A stretch of 64,000 nt of DNA, from the NCBI GenBank assembly GCA_013398295.1, contig VZSF01009110.1, positions 588,435-652,434 of the forward strand. The letters run 5' to 3'. The position numbers were made by a program, and so were the translations under genes. This DNA is from Chionis minor. Taxonomy: Eukaryota; Chordata; Aves; Charadriiformes; Chionididae. Shown here one piece after another: positions 26,666-38,200 of this stretch (its first letter is position 1; the number at the start of each line of letters is the position of its first letter). The notes under the pieces were generated by a model that was not told the origin of the DNA, made no database searches, and saw nothing but the letters and a program-made list of their open reading frames with translations.

Positions 26666-29063
26666 AAATATTGCAGTACTGTATGAAGTTCTTGATCAAT
26701 TTTTTCAATAACTTTAGAAGCAAAAGAAAATAATTGCTTAATTTTCACTAACATAATTTACTATTACGAATTACTATGAAAAATATTCTGGCTATACAGA
26801 GAGCAAGACACTGGAATAGTCTTTCTAGGGGGGTTGTAGGATAGCTTTCAGCAAGGTTTAGAAGAGTCAGACAGACAAACATTTGTAAGAATATAGTTGA
26901 TCTTTCCTCTTTGCAGGAAAACTGATTAGACCATTCTCCTAGCTTCATTTCTGTTTTATGAATACAATTTCCACCAGAGTAGATGAAAAAATTGAAGATG
27001 TATTTCAAGACAAGGTGCTCCTTTAATGAAAAAAACACTTCAAAGTTAATTAAATAATTTCGTAAACGTTTGAGACAACACATATGGTGCTTCATTCTTT
27101 CAAAGGATGTGATGAACAGAACTGAAAATTTTATAAGAAACATGTTCTGGCACTTTTTTATCATTTAAAATGTATTAGATAGGAAGAGAAAGGAAGCCTG
27201 AATGATGGAAAATTAAATACGAGCGTAGAACTGAGCCTCAGTGGATGCGTATTAGCAGAAGGTCACCTCTTAAATAAAGAGAGAATGAGCACATACCAGA
27301 ACTCCTGTTATCTTGTACAAAGTCAGTTTTGTGAATAAATATAACATGCTTCAGACTCCAAGACTACTCAGGCAATGTTTTTCAGTTGAAAAGAACTCCA
27401 AACACCATCAAAAAAATTAAACAAGAAAGCATTTTTCAGCATTAATCAAATTAATTTTTTTATGGGAGAAAACAAAGAAATACTAGTTTTGCTTATCAAG
27501 ATGCTAAGCTCAAAACCTTCCATTTTGTTTAGTGATTCTATGATTATATTTGTGAGAATAAAGCTTCAAAACATGAGGCAATGTGAGGTCCCTCCAGAGG
27601 AAATATTGTTCTCTTTTCAGAGTGGGAGTAGATGCACTTCCAACAACTTCCTCCTGTCACTCGATTGTTATCAGAAGGTTTGTCCGTTAACTGAATCCCT
27701 CTTTATCTTCCTTCTTTATTTCACTTTGTCTTCTCTGTATGGAGTGGGATGAGGGATAAAGATCTGAATTCCTCTGGTGACTGCTGCTGTAGCAGGCTCA
27801 TGAAGCATGATGCCAGGGTATGTTAAATCACTACTTTTATCCTGTTTATTCTTGGATAACGGTTTTCAAAAAGGATGCAGTGCAAAAGAAAAAAATGTAC
27901 AAAACTAACAATGTACAAAACTCATCATCACTGGGTCAGTCTTACAAGTTTCCAAATCACTACATTAAAAGTAGAACTTGTTGAGAGCTAAACCACACAC
28001 ACACACAAAAGGTAACTGAGTAGATTAACCTGTACACCAATGAAATCTTGGTCAGGCTTAACAACCTTCAAATTGCAGCTGACACAATGAATATTAAGCT
28101 AGTCAACCATGAGAAATGCCTTCATGAAGCCAAAACAATTTAGTTTTTTAAGAAGAAAATACATTATAACATACTGATGTTTATATGATTTTTCCCTGTA
28201 CAAATGCGTTTTATTGTTTCCAGCAAACTCATCACCGATAATTAACAGTTGCTCTCTAGCAGCAATATTTGTATTACTGAAATAATCTATCAAGAATACC
28301 TAAGTGGTATTTTTTTCCAGCAGAGATATTTACCAAAAGATGGGGAAAGAAAGAATGAAAGGAAGGAAGGTAATTGCTTTCTCTCTATAATGTAATTGGA
28401 AGAAGACTTCTAGTAAACTGAGAGTTAAAAAGAATTATCTTCTGAAAGTACTACTGAGTAAAATTTCCCACAGAAAATGATAATCAAAAAATATCTTGGT
28501 TAACAATTTTCTAAGTTCAATACATTTTAATCCTGTTTTCTTTACCATGTGAAGACAATATATTTATTTTCTGGAAAATATATATATATGTACACAGTAC
28601 TCCGTACAAAAAAATAAAAGAAAATGTAGCACTAAGCAGCATTGAACTACTTCTGGAAGGAGAACTGCCTTGATAATTTGTGGTTTATAGAGTTCAACCA
28701 TACCATGTTAAGAAATTTGCTGGAAAATGACACAGAAAGATGATGACTATTTCCTATGCTGGCACCTTGCATGATACAATAAATATTCAAGAAATATAAT
28801 ACCTGATAAAAAGTTAACACTGCTTCAAACAGTAATTAACCCAGATACCTGAGCCTTACTGCGGGGGAGAGCAGTCCTGTCCTCCCCATCCTCTTACCCC
28901 ATAACACATCCCATTCTAGGATTTCTGCTTTGGACTTCATACCCCAGCAGACCGTGCCCAGTCTGTGTACCTGATAATTTCTGTAGAAATTTCATAGAAT
29001 TTTTCATTCTCACAGGATACTCTGACTGCTCCACAAATATTTCTCTGCTTGTGGCAACCTGTT
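26666..29063. other. Gene-free intron
   Basis: No exon or RNA gene is recognisable. A lone gattctatgatt at 27534-27545 resembles a CR1 tail, but its upstream sequence is not CR1. There is a short (CA)n run at about 27993-28007 and an AT dinucleotide run at 28578-28590. The section 28855-29060 is richer in C but unidentified. Confidence 0.5.
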
Positions 29064-29151
29064 GTAGCTGACCCTGCTTGGGCAGGGAAGCTGGACTAGA
29101 TGATCTCCAGACATCCCTTCCAACCTAAGCCATCATTGTAATTCTGTGATA
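29064..29151 (+). mobile_element. CR1 LINE 3' terminal fragment
   Basis: The segment reads tgtagctgaccctgcttggg, then ctggactagatgatctccag, then catcccttccaacctaagcc, and ends in attctgtgat. This is the standard CR1 3' UTR and terminal octamer repeat, in plus orientation. Only the last 90 bases or so are present, consistent with the severe 5' truncation common in CR1. Confidence 0.93.
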
Positions 29152-30399
29152 ATCCAGTTCCATGAGCTTGTGAATGGGCTCAGAAGAGATTTATTAAAAA
29201 TATTCAGATTTAAAAACATGTCCCAACCTCTGCTTCCCTTAAAGACCAGACAGAAGACATCCTATTATTCTAACCATATTCCCTCTTCTCCTCCCCTAGG
29301 AATTTTAGGAAAAGGAAATTATATTAAACAAAACAAAAACAACAAAAAACCCCACTGTTCAAAATGGATTAAAGCCTCATTAAGTAGCAACCGGGACTGA
29401 TGTTTTCAGTCAGAATGATTTATGAATTTTGTTTGCTTTGTGCTGTACAGGAGCAAACAGAAGAACTGCTCTGGAACCGTTCCCTAGGGAAAAATAGTAT
29501 GCAGAATGAGTTCATTTTTAAGACTCTCAGACTGCATTTAACAACAAAACTATGTAAAAATATTAGTTAATTTTCATTGCATCTTAATTGAAATAGTATG
29601 ATGTAATTATTCATACTTACTGAAGTATGTATATTCTGCCCAATATGATCTTCACTAGTTTTTGGTATTTCGCCAGACTGATAATTTTGAAAGCAAAGAA
29701 TTTTCAGAAAGCTCGTTAACTAAGCAAGTGGTTTCATACATAAGTCTGGGGTTTATATACAGGAATCTCCATCAGATCTATCTGGTGTCTACTATTCCAG
29801 CATTGCCTGTGAATTGATAAAGGTAATGCTAGCTCTTTAAATGTTTTTACACTTTTTATATAGAAATTGTTCTCTCCTAAAGGTAATGCTAAAATAAACA
29901 AAACGTTAAAGGAGTACTTGTCTTCATTGTAAAAAATATCACTTACTGTACAAAGAATCAATATCGTGTATCTTAATATAAATAACTGACACATGCATAT
30001 GCGGTATCTTAGAATTCTATACTTTGACTTGAACACCACAATTATGTTCTGTTAATGTGAACAAGGCGCACGATGTGCAAGTAGACTGTATTCTCTTTTG
30101 GAAGACTGATCAAAGAAATGGCTATCCAAAGGGATATTTGCCACCTAGAATCCAATTTATCTGGCCATTAATATACAAAAATTCTCCTTAAAAACCTCCC
30201 TGAAGCTACCTTTAATTCTGATTGCTCTGATAATTCTGATATTCTTTACCAGAAAAGTCTCATGTCTTATAAGCCAATAATTAAATACAAAAGGAATGGT
30301 ATTATTATCATCTCATGCAAAATGTATCCAGTCATTTGAAAAAGGTCTAAGAAACTGGTGACATGATTCATATACATATGCTAGTGACATGATTCATCA
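29152..30399. other. Gene-free intron
   Basis: AT-rich unique sequence. The 13-mer aaaggtaatgcta occurs twice exactly 60 bp apart (29819 and 29879), and tgacatgattcat occurs twice at about 30358-30400, small local duplications with no evident function. Confidence 0.5.
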
Positions 30400-30540
30400 C
30401 ATTCTACCTTTTGCAATTAGGCTGGATCTACATTATTTCTGAGAGATAATTGTCTATCCCGTTTCTTAAAAACCTCTAAGTATTCCTATTATGGGGAGGT
30501 TAAACTTCTTTCTATAAACAATTACCTTGAAAGATTGTAT
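30400..30540 (-). mobile_element. Ancient CR1/L3-type LINE remnant
   Basis: The plus-strand text aggctggatctacattattt, gagataattgtctatcccg and cttaaaaacctct follows the order of the minus-strand 3' portion of ancient amniote CR1/L3 elements. The segment ends in a degraded gggaggttaaacttctttc. It is short and diverged, with no coding capacity. Confidence 0.6.
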
Positions 30541-32756
30541 GAGGTTGGAACCAGGTTTAAACAGATAGATGAAAAAGTATTTATAAAGGTACTAAGTAGA
30601 TATCTGTCAGACATTATACGAGGAAATACAGTTTATATTCCGTAGTTTACAGTGAGGAAAGGGGTTTTTTTGTTAAGAAATGCTGCAATAATAAAAAGAT
30701 CTTCTGTATAGCATTTGATGGACAGCTTTTCTGGGAAGTAGAAGAATGCACCTTAAATTAATACAAAGATTTAATATTTTGCATATGTAAACAACACAAT
30801 TATATGTCTAATTAGGCATGCAACCCTGCTTTCAATCTATAACAGGTGATACCTAATAGCAATAGAATAGCTGCATACTTAAATAACAGCCTAGACAGAA
30901 CTGGATGAGCCAGAGGCACCAGCATCTATTTAAATATACTATGCCATTTTCAACATAATTAGTTATCTAATTGCAAACCCAAACTTAGTCAATGCATTGC
31001 ACATGTAATTAATTACAGTTTGTTTAAAAGCACTTCATTGGTAGTGCTTTATTCTTCATTTCCTGCAAATCACATTACCAAAGGATATATTTGATTTTCA
31101 GAAGCAACAGAGACAAATATATAAAATGAAGAAAGGCATTAAATAAAAGAAAGCACTATAGGGTAATATACCATTACTGCTACCTAGAACTTCAGAAACA
31201 CACTTTTTTTTTTTTTTTCCTGGAACTACTTTAACTATTTCAAGCTGCAATATATCTAAATGTCAACGGTTATGTGTTAAAAGACTCTTTAAGCTTTATA
31301 TATAAACAGAGCATCAATTATATAGGTCAGATTCATGTTGTAAACTTCCTGCAGGCAGGTAATTGTGACCAAATAAACCCCTTAATTATTGTATTTACTA
31401 TTTGTGTCATACTAGCATTTAGAATCTCTGCCAACAGATCTGGAATTACTATGACAGCTTTTCTATCATTATGTGCCAAGAGGTTTACAATCAAAGTATA
31501 AAAGTTGCACTGGATGCAAATCAGTATGTAGGCATACAAAGAAACAAGGAGCAATATCAAAGCATCTTCTGTGAAGTGAAATATTATAAAGACTGTCACA
31601 AATGGCTAAGCAAATGGATTTAGAGGGGTTTATCTTTTTTTCTTTTTTTGGTGGGAAAAATCAAAGAAAGTAGGCAATATTTACTTGAATTATTAAATTA
31701 CTGGTCAGAAGAAGTTCTTCCTCAGGCTAAGAAGAGGCAGAAGCCAAGTTCTGTGTGCTACAAGACAATGCAGAAAATAATAAAGGACTGAAAACAAAGA
31801 AAGAATGGAGTCCTGAGAATGATGATTCACAGCTTGTGCATGACAAGATGATTTACAGGTGGACCCAAAGAAACAGAGGTGACAAGGTAAATCTATAAGC
31901 AAGAAGAGTCCCAAAGTCCCCTCCCAAACTCCCCTGCTGCCCTACAAAAAAAATAGGGTATTTGCGTTTGTGAAGAGCAGAGAAGTTACAGCGACAGTAA
32001 CCAAATCTAAAGATACTCGGCCTTTACTAGACTTCTGAAGAGACACAGAACCCACACACACATTGTAGAGCTATGAAATACCCTTTGTGATGAGAGTCTA
32101 GAAGGCATAGTTGTAGCCTGATATGAGGAGTGACAAAATCATGCAGTAGATTTTGGCACGTTGACCTGACTGAGACGAAACACAAGCAGAGATAGCATGA
32201 CCCACACTGAGAAAGGAAACTCTGATACCAGCCTGGATGCAGGTCAAGTAAGAGCCCTGGAATAGATGTCAAATGGGAGCTGCTGATCACACATCCACAA
32301 GAAGGTCTCAGGGAGGCAGAACAAGATTTTGTTTTGGACAGTTGGAAGAAGATCTGGAATAGAGATAAATCTGTCCTGCAATTAGACAAATGACCTCACC
32401 TTAGCTAAACTTAATGATGGCAACAGCACAATATATACCCACAACCCTGGACAAGTGTTTAAGAAAATAACTTATGCAGAGCATCGGGTCATAACTTAAA
32501 GCTGATTCAGTGATGGGGCGAAAAAAACCCACAAAATTCAAAAACCCCTTGGATTTTTTACTAGACATAAGCTTTGAATGCAAGGAAGAAAATAAACTGT
32601 ATGTCATGATAGGTCAAGTAAGACAATTTGCAGAATAATGGTCTGCAGATTTGGCTCAGAAGCCTTTGGTGAGAAAAGTTTCAGGTAAATGGGCAAATCA
32701 AACTGGACAGTGCCTATGACAGAAGAGTAGGCCAGGAACATGAGACACTAATCATT

Positions 32757-32773
32757 AAAAAAAAAAAAAAAAN
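32757..32773. repeat. Poly(A) run ending in an undetermined base
   Basis: Sixteen A bases are followed by N at 32773. This is most likely an unresolved homopolymer length in the assembly. No LINE or SINE body is visible immediately upstream on the plus strand, so it is not clearly a retroposon tail. Confidence 0.8.
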
Positions 32774-33881
32774 TGTTTTATAGGTACAAAAAGGGATTAA
32801 GCGAAATGAGATGTGCTAAAAAAAAAATTGGGATCAAGTACAACTTTCTTTAAGACAGACAAGAACAATAAATCAGAGTGAGGGTGAAAAGCCATATAAA
32901 CAGGATTAAAAATTTAGAACATTAAATAAAAGAAGAAGAAGAATAAAAATTCATGAAAGGGCAGAGAGGACAGAGAAATAAATTTGACAAAAAAATGTTG
33001 CATCTGTGACTAGAGGAAGCAGAGAAAGCTATAGGAGAAGAATAGGAGGTAACAGGAGGGAAAAGGAGGGAACCAGGAATCACCTGTATCCCATGAAATC
33101 ACTGTATTTGCATAAAAAATAATAGAGTTGAGAGAAGAATCACATACACCTATAAAATTTATGGAACTGTTTATATTTTATTTGGTGAAATATTTAATGA
33201 CAGAAAAACCTTGAAATGCATTTGTTTTCTGATGGGTTATCATTGTCTTTTTTTAAAAAAGTGGTGTAGAGATTGGGGGGAGAGTAGAGTTGCTAGGACT
33301 TACTAACAGCATAAAAGAAGGGATATTACAAGACAGAAAGATGTGATGCAATTGCATGGTCAATTAGGCCTTGTGTTCAATGCACAATGTGCCCTTTCCC
33401 ATTAACGGTATTACTTATTACCATGATTATTGTCCCTGAGCTCCTCTTCCAACAGCATCCAAGACAAAGGAAGAAAAGGGGCAGCGCACAAGGAAAAAAC
33501 TGGCACACAAAATCTCTAGGGAAACCATGGAAGTAAGAGATAAACTGATTCAGAAAACATTCAAATAGCTGAAATTTTTCTCTTGCCTGGAGAAGTGCTT
33601 TTCACGTATGCATGTGAAAGCACTGAAACTCTCTCTAACAGCTGTGCTCGCTCCTCCTCCAAGGTAGGAAGAGAAAATAAAATTTATTGGCTGCAGCAGA
33701 CTTTAGAGATAGACTAATGAGATAGACTCCATTCTATCTTGTTATTTTGACTGTAGTAGTTGCTGCAGCTTTGTCTCCAATGTGACTGGAATCCTTTTGA
33801 TCTCTCCTTAAAATGGCAGTGATGGCAGTAGAGAACTCTGCTCTTCCAGCCATGGGTACCACCAGGCAACCGTGAACACAA

Positions 33882-33950
33882 TTTTATATACATATATATA
33901 CACACACATATATAAAATTATATACATGTAATTATACACATATAAAAGTA
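33882..33950. repeat. Imperfect (TA)n/(CA)n simple repeat
   Basis: Alternating purine-pyrimidine sequence made of tatatacatatata, cacacacatata and similar units, interrupted by aaaatta. It is a typical degenerate dinucleotide microsatellite. Confidence 0.85.
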
Positions 33951-34864
33951 TGTCTAACAATCCAATATATATTATGTATTTTATACTTACACATTGAATA
34001 TGCCTCTGTCCTTATATATATGCTCTTATACAACAACATCTCCATATGTTTTGAGGACAAAATAAATAAGGGGAATTCAAGTTAGCAACTTGCTTCCCAA
34101 GATTATATCTAGATCCTCTTCAAATGGCTATCTCTGCACTGCCAACCGAAATCACTGAACACTGATGAAAATTACTTAAAAACCATGACATTGTGAAAGG
34201 CTGTGATTGTGGAAAGAAATTACTTTATACCTGAGCCTTCTGGTTTCCCTGTATTACCTTACTATGGGAACTTATAACTAATACAGCTCTGTATTCCCAA
34301 GTTTCAGTTTCCTCTGTGGTACATAGGATTTTAAGTTCGGGGCTTCTAACTAGCCCATCAGCCTATTAAAATGAGATTCAGCCTACTGCCAGACTGTAGG
34401 TCTCACGAACACTTCTTGGCTCCTAGACCACCTCTGGTCCATCCTAGTCCTATGTTAGTATGAGAGTCACAAATACATCCTACCCTCTCCTTCCTTTCTT
34501 ACTTTGGAAAAGAAAACCAAACATAGTACACAGAGGCTAGAAAGGAGGCACAGCACAAGCTACGCAGAATCAAAGACAAGGGGAGCATTATGGTACAAAC
34601 ATGCTACATAGATTAGACAGTATTTAATTTCTAACTATACATTCCAATGCTCTGATAATTTTAATAGTCATGAGTTTCTTCCTAGAGAAGAATTTTTAGG
34701 TCAAGTCATCTTGAAAATACAGTCAGAAGCAACCGATCCATATTTTGTTTTCTCAACCAAAACCAACATAGGATGAGACTAATCTCTCTGCATTAAATAT
34801 CTATGCTATAGGCATTCACAGTCTAACAAACAAAAGTCTAATGAAATGTAACCACCTCTTCAAA

Positions 34865-35200
34865 AGTTTGTTTAATCTGTTATTACAGTCTTCCAGTGAC
34901 AGAAATACCGTAACTTTCTTGCATAAAACTATATGTAGCACATAACAGTCCTTTTTATATCAAATTATTCCTAATATTTAATGCATAACCCTTAACAGTT
35001 TAATACAATCACCACTTCTAATTTCATATGTCTTCTAAAGCTATGGGGAGTAGTTAGTCATATCAATCATGTAGCAAACTTTTACATAGTGAAAATTGCT
35101 ATCAGATCTCTTCTATCAAGCCCATATTTTCTAAATGTTCCTGTTCCTTCAGCCTTCCCTCACCTATCCAGTTTGTGGGCAAGTGTTAAGCGCATTCAAT
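34865..35200 (-). mobile_element. Ancient CR1/L3-type LINE remnant
   Basis: The plus strand shows, in order, tttaatctgttattacagtc, aaattattcctaatattta, cacttctaatttcatatgtc, attgctatcagatctcttct and ttccttcagccttccctca. This is the order found in minus-strand ancient CR1/L3 consensus sequences (cctaatatctaacctaaatc, then ttatcagatcccctctcag, then ccttcctcat). Divergence is high and no reading frame survives. Confidence 0.62.
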
Positions 35201-38200
35201 GAACCTGCTGTTCTTGCTGAGGCTTCTCCATTTCTTACTGAACAGAATAATTACCTACTATGTCCTAAAATGATGGTTTTGTTAAGTAATTAAATTTAGC
35301 TTCTGTAGAGCTATCATACCGCTGCTTGCTATTCACATTATGTTGCACAAATTCCCCCCACTACAATCTCTTTTCTTTTATAACAACTCCTAGCCAATTA
35401 TCTTATACGTCACAATTTTCATGACAAATGTGAGGTAAAAAGCACATGACAAACTACCTTTTTGCCTCTGACAGACTACCTATACTGATGCATCAGTACA
35501 GGAAAGACATGGTCTACTCTAAATTTGTATTTGTTTGTTTTAAGAGAAGCTGGATTCTTTGACTGGATATTTTTTAATGGAATTTCCTTGGAGAAAAGAT
35601 TTGCATTATTCCATGCTACAGACTGGGAAAAAAAGATTATATTCCTACTTTTTGTATTGTCAGATACTGTTACACTTTGTTTTGCTTTGAATACCAACTC
35701 ACTGAGATTATATTGAATTTAACACCTTCAATTCCAAGAGGATTAGTGATACCGCACTACAAGGAAAAAAAGCTGTTTTATACAGGTGTCAGTGCCATAC
35801 ATTCATCAGCTTACTGACAAGAAGTCCCCTAGTTTGAGGATCAAATCTATTTAATGTTCCCAGTGCAAAATCTTGCATCTGGATCTTTCATTTAGACAAA
35901 CAATGCGTGAAATCACATACAGATTGGTCGTTCCTTATTGAACTTACATCTGGGAAGACTGATTTAAATTTATTATACCAACAAATATATGGAATATATC
36001 AGTTATACAAAGTACGTGATTATCTAGTTCTTAACAGGATAGAGGTGGTTGAGAGATTTGTGGAACTAAAAAATTCTCCAGTACATTTGGTCAATTAATT
36101 CACATCTACAAGTCAGTAGAAGCTGGTAGAAGGGCAATCTCAGACATATATTACTACTAGCTTCTTAAATATACATTTTATCTCCCAGCACAATGCAGTA
36201 TAAATCTCAGAAAAAAACATAGCTCTAAATGAAGTGAAATAAACATAAATTAAGTACTTAACATATACTTCCTCCAGGCTAGAAACCCTAGAACTCTACA
36301 CTTTATTTTTGTGCAGTTCCACTGTAATAAAATAGACAAGATGTAAAAAATTACTTAACTTGAATATTACATCAGGGAAGAGTCACTGATGTATTTGCAG
36401 ATTTGCTACTGGGTTTTTCAAGATTACTGCTCAACATTTTTTTAAAGCAATAACCACAGAAAATAGAAGGTGTTAGAAGATGAGCTATGCCTTATTTACA
36501 GCTATATTAACTGTATATTATACAATCATATATTCAGTAACATATCAAAATATCAGAATCCTGAAACTACTATTTCATAATATCTATATAAATCAAAGTA
36601 TGTTGTCAAGGCTCTAGAAAAAAATGTGTTTGCTATTGCTTCTGCTACAGGCTTTGCCCAAAAGATGTAATACAGTGGTTGTGGAGATGCTCCATACTGT
36701 GACAAATCTCCAGAGCCTCTTCCAAAGAAGAGCAGAAAAATGACATCTGCACCTATTATTTTTAGTGAGTTGTGGAAATGTGTCAGATCTTCAGTCCCTT
36801 ATACTGTCACTGTTGTTGAGCTTTTCCATTTTCACAAGGACGAAATTACAAGTACTGTTCCTGGGAGCAGAGAAGAAATTGTGTTTGTACCAGGACTGAG
36901 ACAACACCAGCACAGTATTTTCCCTTAGATTTTACTGACTGGATGTAGTACTTGCTTAAACTTTTGTGTCTCAGAATAGCCTTATGTCAGTATAATCTGT
37001 GTCATGAGTTCTAGGATAACTGGGACATAATTTTTAAAAGCCAAATGTGAGATTTTTCAAACCCGTACTGACATATCTTGATCAAATAATCTATGAAAGC
37101 TTGGCCAATGACACTTCTCATTCAGGTACCTGTTCAGTAAGCGTCATTCAGAAATCCCAGTGCATTCAGTGACACAGAAATCTGATCCACAATTCACTCA
37201 ACACCATGACAGGACTTCCATTGATGTGATTTCAGATCAGGATTCAATTAATATTTATATTAACAGTACTGAGAGGTATCCTTAGAAACGTTACACTCCT
37301 TGGCTTCACATGATCACCTGTGCATGAACATATTTCTAGTTTTGCAGAGATTCTTTTCAGAGAAGATATTGATGACAATGGCATTTAAGAGCTTGAAAGA
37401 GTTTTGTCTCGTGTTTTGTTTTCCATAAGCAACAAATAAAAGGAAGATTTAATTATTTATTTGCTGAATTGGGGAGAAACTCTCTTCTGCAAAACTAGAC
37501 AGTTTATTTGCTTTCATAACTTTGTGGGTCAGAGTGTTTGTTATAAAAAATCCTGATTGGGTGATCAGAAATCCACTGAAGGTTTTAAAATTAAAAAAAA
37601 AAAAAAAAACACACCAAAAAACCCAAAACAACCCAACAAAACAACAAGTACATCATGTGTTCACTGAAAATCAGGCTGATTGTTACTATTAAAAATGCTT
37701 GGATAAAATTACAGAATACAAGATTATTAATTTGGGGACTTCAGAGCTTTCTTAATTTTCTATCAGCCAATCTTATCAGGAATTCTTATTAGCATGAAGC
37801 ACATTAAATATTGCAACTTAACAATAATTTCCTGGTATTTATGTCTATGTACATTTGGCTTTCTTTAATTTTTGGTGATGGGTCCCCTTCTTCCTTTTGA
37901 CAGTCTGAATATCTGGGATACAGCAGAGCCAGACAGAGCTTCATGACAATGTAGTTCTTAGCTGGATTTTCTGTGTCTGAAAACAGCTGGTTTTAAATTC
38001 ACCCAGGGCCTCGATCTGCTGTAGCCAATAATGTGGTACTAATGGGATTCTGATTTTATGCTGATGTGGGCGTGGTTTTGTGATTCATGTAGTCAGGACT
38101 TAAAGGAACTTTTAAAACAATGTTAAAAGTTGGTGATACGGTTAGGAACTGAGACTCATTTTATTCAGAATAGCCAAAGATGAGTATAATCAGAAGATGG

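Larger units (their letters stand above)
30541..34864. other. Gene-free intron with possible non-coding conservation and simple repeats
   Basis: No exon is recognisable. The section 30770-31080 is rich in homeodomain-like TAAT cores and short palindromes (see findings). Other contents are a 15-T run at 31204-31218, a 16-A run next to an undetermined base at 32757-32773, a purine-rich patch at 32990-33075, and a TA/CA-rich simple repeat at 33882-33950. A 120-codon minus-strand frame at 32027-32389 matches nothing I know. Confidence 0.5.

Noticed and set aside
27534..27545. gattctatgatt as a plus-strand CR1 tail
   Set aside because: The upstream sequence lacks the ggtcccttccaacc block expected before a genuine tail.
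31204..31218. T run as the reverse complement of a retroposon poly(A) tail
   Set aside because: No retroposon body or target-site duplication is visible beside it; homopolymers of this size are frequent in the window.
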